The notes beneath the pieces are model-generated. The model ran no database searches, was not told where the DNA came from, and was given only the letters and a program-made list of their open reading frames with translations. From an uncultured Clostridium sp. (GTDB taxonomy: Bacteria; Bacillota; Clostridia; TANB77; CAG-508), in contig USJU01000072.1 of the NCBI GenBank assembly GCA_900555085.1, positions 1-6,383 of the forward strand: DNA of 6,383 nt. The letters run 5' to 3'. The translations under genes were made by a program, and so were the position numbers. Below, one piece after another: positions 5,154 through 6,383 of this stretch (position 1 is the first letter of the stretch; the number at the start of each line of letters is the position of its first letter).

Positions 5154-6179
5154 ATGAATAAAGAAAAAAGTCTTTATTTTAACGCTTGGGAAATAGTCAA
5201 AAATACTGACTATTTCCTTTATTTATTTATAGGTGGTCGAGGGATAGGCAAATCCTATTCAATCCAAAAAGGTTTAATAACTGATAATGATAGAAAGTTT
5301 ATTTATTTAAGAACGAGCGAGAACGAAATGGAAATGTCGTTAACTAGAGAAAGTAATACATTTAAAGCAATCAATAGAGATTGCAATACAAATATTGAGA
5401 TTACAAAAGAGAAAAAAGTATATTTGATAGAAGAAGTTGAACAAAAAGATGATGAAAGAATAATAAAACGTTCATATGGAATTGCGGGTGCTTTATCAAC
5501 ATTCGCAAAATATCGTGGTACTGATTTTGATGACTACGACTACATTTTCTATGATGAATTCATATCTAAATCCCCTATAAAAACTGCTATTGATAAAAAA
5601 CAAGCAACATTGTTTTTTGATATGATTGAAACTGTAAACCGTAATAGAGAAGTTGACGGTAGAAAACCCGTAAAAATTATATTATGCGGTAATGCAAATA
5701 TGCTTGACAACGCTATCTTGAGAGAACTAGAGTTGCCAAGTAAAATTATGGCTATGATACAAACAGGAACTGAAAAATTTATTGATGAAGAAAGAGGTCT
5801 CTATTTACATTTACCTATTGACATACCAATATCAAGAGAGAAAAAGAAAACTGCTCTATATAGGCTTTTAGGAAGTGAAGCTGATTACACTAAAATGTCA
5901 ACATCAAATATATTTGTCAATGATGATTTTAGCGATATTAAAAAATTTCAAAGAAATAAACTTTTACCACTTTTTTCATTTGAAAATCTATATTTTTACC
6001 AAGTTAAGGATAGTGGCATTATTTACGTTTCAAAAATGAAAAGTCAATGCCCTTGTTTTGATGATGAAAAACTATTCAAGCGTGAAAAAGCATGGGAACT
6101 TAACTTATACATTGACAATAAGATGATAGCTTATCAAGACTATGACTTGAAACTAAAATTAAAAAACATCATACGTTGA
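5154..6179 (+). CDS. DNA-packaging (encapsidation) ATPase, phi29 gp16 homologue
   Basis: This 341-residue motor ATPase (phi29 gp16: 332) pumps the terminal-protein-capped genome into the prohead through the portal. Walker A is G27-G-R-G-I-G-K33-S34 in the same context as in phi29 (F-I-G-x-R-G-I-G-K-S-Y). Walker B is Y-I-F-Y-D134-E135-F. Next comes D-M-I-E-T-V-N-R163-N-R-E, aligning with the phi29 segment that carries arginine finger R146, so R163 is the likely finger. L-C-G-N180 may be the sensor. A block I-S-R-E-K-K-K-T-x3-R-L-L-G (226-240) and the rest match the C-terminal RNase H-like domain, which lies near the prohead RNA in phi29. No Shine-Dalgarno sequence precedes the ATG, which lies 2 nt after the SSB stop, so translation is probably coupled. 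Its TGA stop is inside the -35 of the next promoter. Confidence 0.93.
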   Translation: MNKEKSLYFNAWEIVKNTDYFLYLFIGGRGIGKSYSIQKGLITDNDRKFIYLRTSENEMEMSLTRESNTFKAINRDCNTNIEITKEKKVYLIEEVEQKDDERIIKRSYGIAGALSTFAKYRGTDFDDYDYIFYDEFISKSPIKTAIDKKQATLFFDMIETVNRNREVDGRKPVKIILCGNANMLDNAILRELELPSKIMAMIQTGTEKFIDEERGLYLHLPIDIPISREKKKTALYRLLGSEADYTKMSTSNIFVNDDFSDIKKFQRNKLLPLFSFENLYFYQVKDSGIIYVSKMKSQCPCFDDEKLFKREKAWELNLYIDNKMIAYQDYDLKLKLKNIIR

Positions 6180-6204
6180 CAACGATTAAAATGTTATATA
6201 TAAT
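6176..6204 (+). promoter_or_regulatory. Perfect-consensus sigma-A promoter for the structured RNA
   Basis: TTGACA (6176-6181), exactly 17 bp, then TATAAT (6199-6204): both hexamers match the consensus fully. It is the strongest promoter in the window. The first base after a standard 6-bp discriminator is 6211, the first base of the closing helix of the RNA element. The -35 contains the stop codon of the ATPase gene. No operator dyad of the P1-P3 type is present, so it looks constitutive. Confidence 0.88.
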
Positions 6205-6210
6205 AATACA

Positions 6211-6271
6211 TGGGAGGGTACAAATCCAACAGCTGGAAAGCTGGTACTGATAGGGATATCTTTTACTCCCA
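6211..6271 (+). ncRNA. Compact three-way-junction RNA, candidate miniature prohead RNA (pRNA)
   Basis: The 61 nt fold almost completely. Closing helix: TGGGAG (6211-6216) with CTCCCA (6266-6271). First arm: GGTAC (6217-6221) with GTACT (6244-6248, one G-U pair), an 8-nt bulge AAATCCAA (6222-6229) on the 5' side only, then CAGCT (6230-6234) with AGCTG (6239-6243) capped by the GNRA loop GGAA. Second arm: GATA (6249-6252) with TATC (6257-6260) capped by the GNRA-type loop GGGA. UCC of the bulge (6225-6227) is complementary to GGA of the second loop (6254-6256), extendable to AUCC/GGAU. In phi29 pRNA the order is the same: helix A, C helix, asymmetric CE loop, E hairpin, D hairpin, helix A, with CE and D loops kissing between molecules to form the motor ring. 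It follows the gp16 gene and starts at a perfect promoter. It is half the length of phi29 pRNA. A leader riboswitch is the main alternative. Confidence 0.6.
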
Positions 6272-6291
6272 CTTTTATTTATAAATAAAAG
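6272..6291. repeat. Perfect 20-bp AT-rich palindrome after the RNA element
   Basis: CTTTTATTTA (6272-6281) and TAAATAAAAG (6282-6291) are exact inverted repeats with no spacer. In the transcript, the GC-rich closing helix of the RNA followed directly by CUUUUAUUU would work as an intrinsic terminator, defining a 3' end near 6276-6280. Readthrough RNA could form a second weak stem just before the ribosome site at 6294-6301. It could also be a protein-binding dyad. Confidence 0.5.
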
Positions 6292-6308
6292 GCAAAGGAG
6301 GAACAATT

Positions 6309-6383
6309 ATGGATCCAAAAGAACCAAAAGAACCAAAAGAACCAAAAGAACCAAAAGAACCAAAAGAACCAAAAGAACCAAAA
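6309..6383 (+). CDS. 5' end of a gene encoding a Pro-Lys-Glu repeat protein (runs off window)
   Basis: ATG at 6309 follows an excellent ribosome site, AAAGGAGG at 6294-6301. The 25 visible codons are Met-Asp followed by seven complete Pro-Lys-Glu triplets and a partial eighth; the frame is open at the window edge. A PKE repeat is a charged, extended, probably polyproline-II-like polyampholyte, as in surface spacers or stalks. In a late region next to packaging genes it could be the N-terminus of a head-fibre or other structural protein, but nothing visible proves this. Expression would come from the promoter at 6176-6204 by readthrough of the RNA element, so the upstream structure may regulate it. 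Codon choice is identical in every unit (cca aaa gaa). Confidence 0.6.
   Translation, partial: MDPKEPKEPKEPKEPKEPKEPKEPK
6315..6383 (+). repeat. Perfect 9-bp tandem repeat (CCAAAAGAA), at least 7.7 copies
   Basis: Seven identical 9-bp units and six bases of an eighth run from 6315 to the window edge without a single mismatch. Each unit encodes Pro-Lys-Glu. Nucleotide-perfect identity indicates recent expansion by slippage or ongoing homogenisation. Since the unit is three codons long, copy-number changes keep the frame and would alter protein length only. Confidence 0.93.

Noticed and set aside
6245..6260. CTGATAG within the RNA element as a hammerhead ribozyme core
   Set aside because: The hammerhead core needs CUGANGA with a matching GAAA and a cleavage-site helix in the right order; the sequence and helix order here do not fit.
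1..6383. Inverted terminal repeats marking genome ends
   Set aside because: The first bases (AAATTCGC) and the complement of the last bases (TTTTGGTT) do not match, and the right edge is inside a coding repeat, so the window is internal.

Overview
The window is part of a small lytic phage of the phi29/Picovirinae type: a linear double-stranded DNA phage with protein-primed replication. It most likely infects an AT-rich Firmicute. The evidence is a family B DNA polymerase with all exonuclease and polymerase motifs, a short basic gene directly upstream in the usual terminal-protein position, a gp16-type DNA-packaging ATPase that aligns block by block with phi29 gp16, and an NlpC/P60 endolysin ending in a CW_7 (Cpl-7) wall-binding domain. 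Base composition is strongly AT-rich. Shine-Dalgarno sites (AAAGGAGG, AGAGAGG, GAGGTGG) and promoters are of the sigma-A type. TAA, TAG and TGA are all used as stops and Trp is TGG, so the code is standard. Neither genome terminus is evident.

Layout. Positions 1-179 hold two tandem forward promoters and a hairpin. Positions 180-735 carry three small forward genes: an unknown 76-aa protein, a 24-aa single-membrane-span peptide, and an unknown 84-aa protein. A near-perfect bidirectional terminator (721-748) separates them from the endolysin (748-1335, reverse). Positions 1336-1428 carry back-to-back promoters whose -35 elements overlap, one for the endolysin and one for the replication operon. 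The replication operon (1429-4342) encodes a probable terminal protein, the DNA polymerase and a 56-aa YvrJ/BhlA-like holin-like protein, with 2-nt gaps between genes. Next come a 70-aa helix-turn-helix protein with its own promoter (4386-4598), a 175-nt untranslated stretch with competing RNA stems, a probable ssDNA-binding protein (4774-5151) and the packaging ATPase (5154-6179).

The right end is the most interesting part. A perfect-consensus promoter (TTGACA, 17 bp, TATAAT) overlaps the ATPase stop codon. Its predicted start falls on the first base of a compact 61-nt RNA that can fold into a three-way junction with two GNRA-capped arms. A bulge in one arm is complementary to the loop of the other. 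This is the topology of the phi29 prohead RNA (helix A, C/CE-loop/E arm, D arm), the RNA component of the gp16 packaging motor, and it lies directly downstream of the gp16 homologue. I propose it as a miniature pRNA. A 20-bp palindrome follows, then the start of a gene encoding M-D-(Pro-Lys-Glu)n, which runs off the window inside a perfect 9-bp tandem repeat.

A second regulatory theme is a set of three promoters (before the 76-aa gene, the terminal-protein gene and the HTH gene). They share TCTAnnATGTTAGAAT at identical spacing. The extended -10 is embedded in a 14-bp dyad, which suggests a common operator, possibly bound by the HTH protein.
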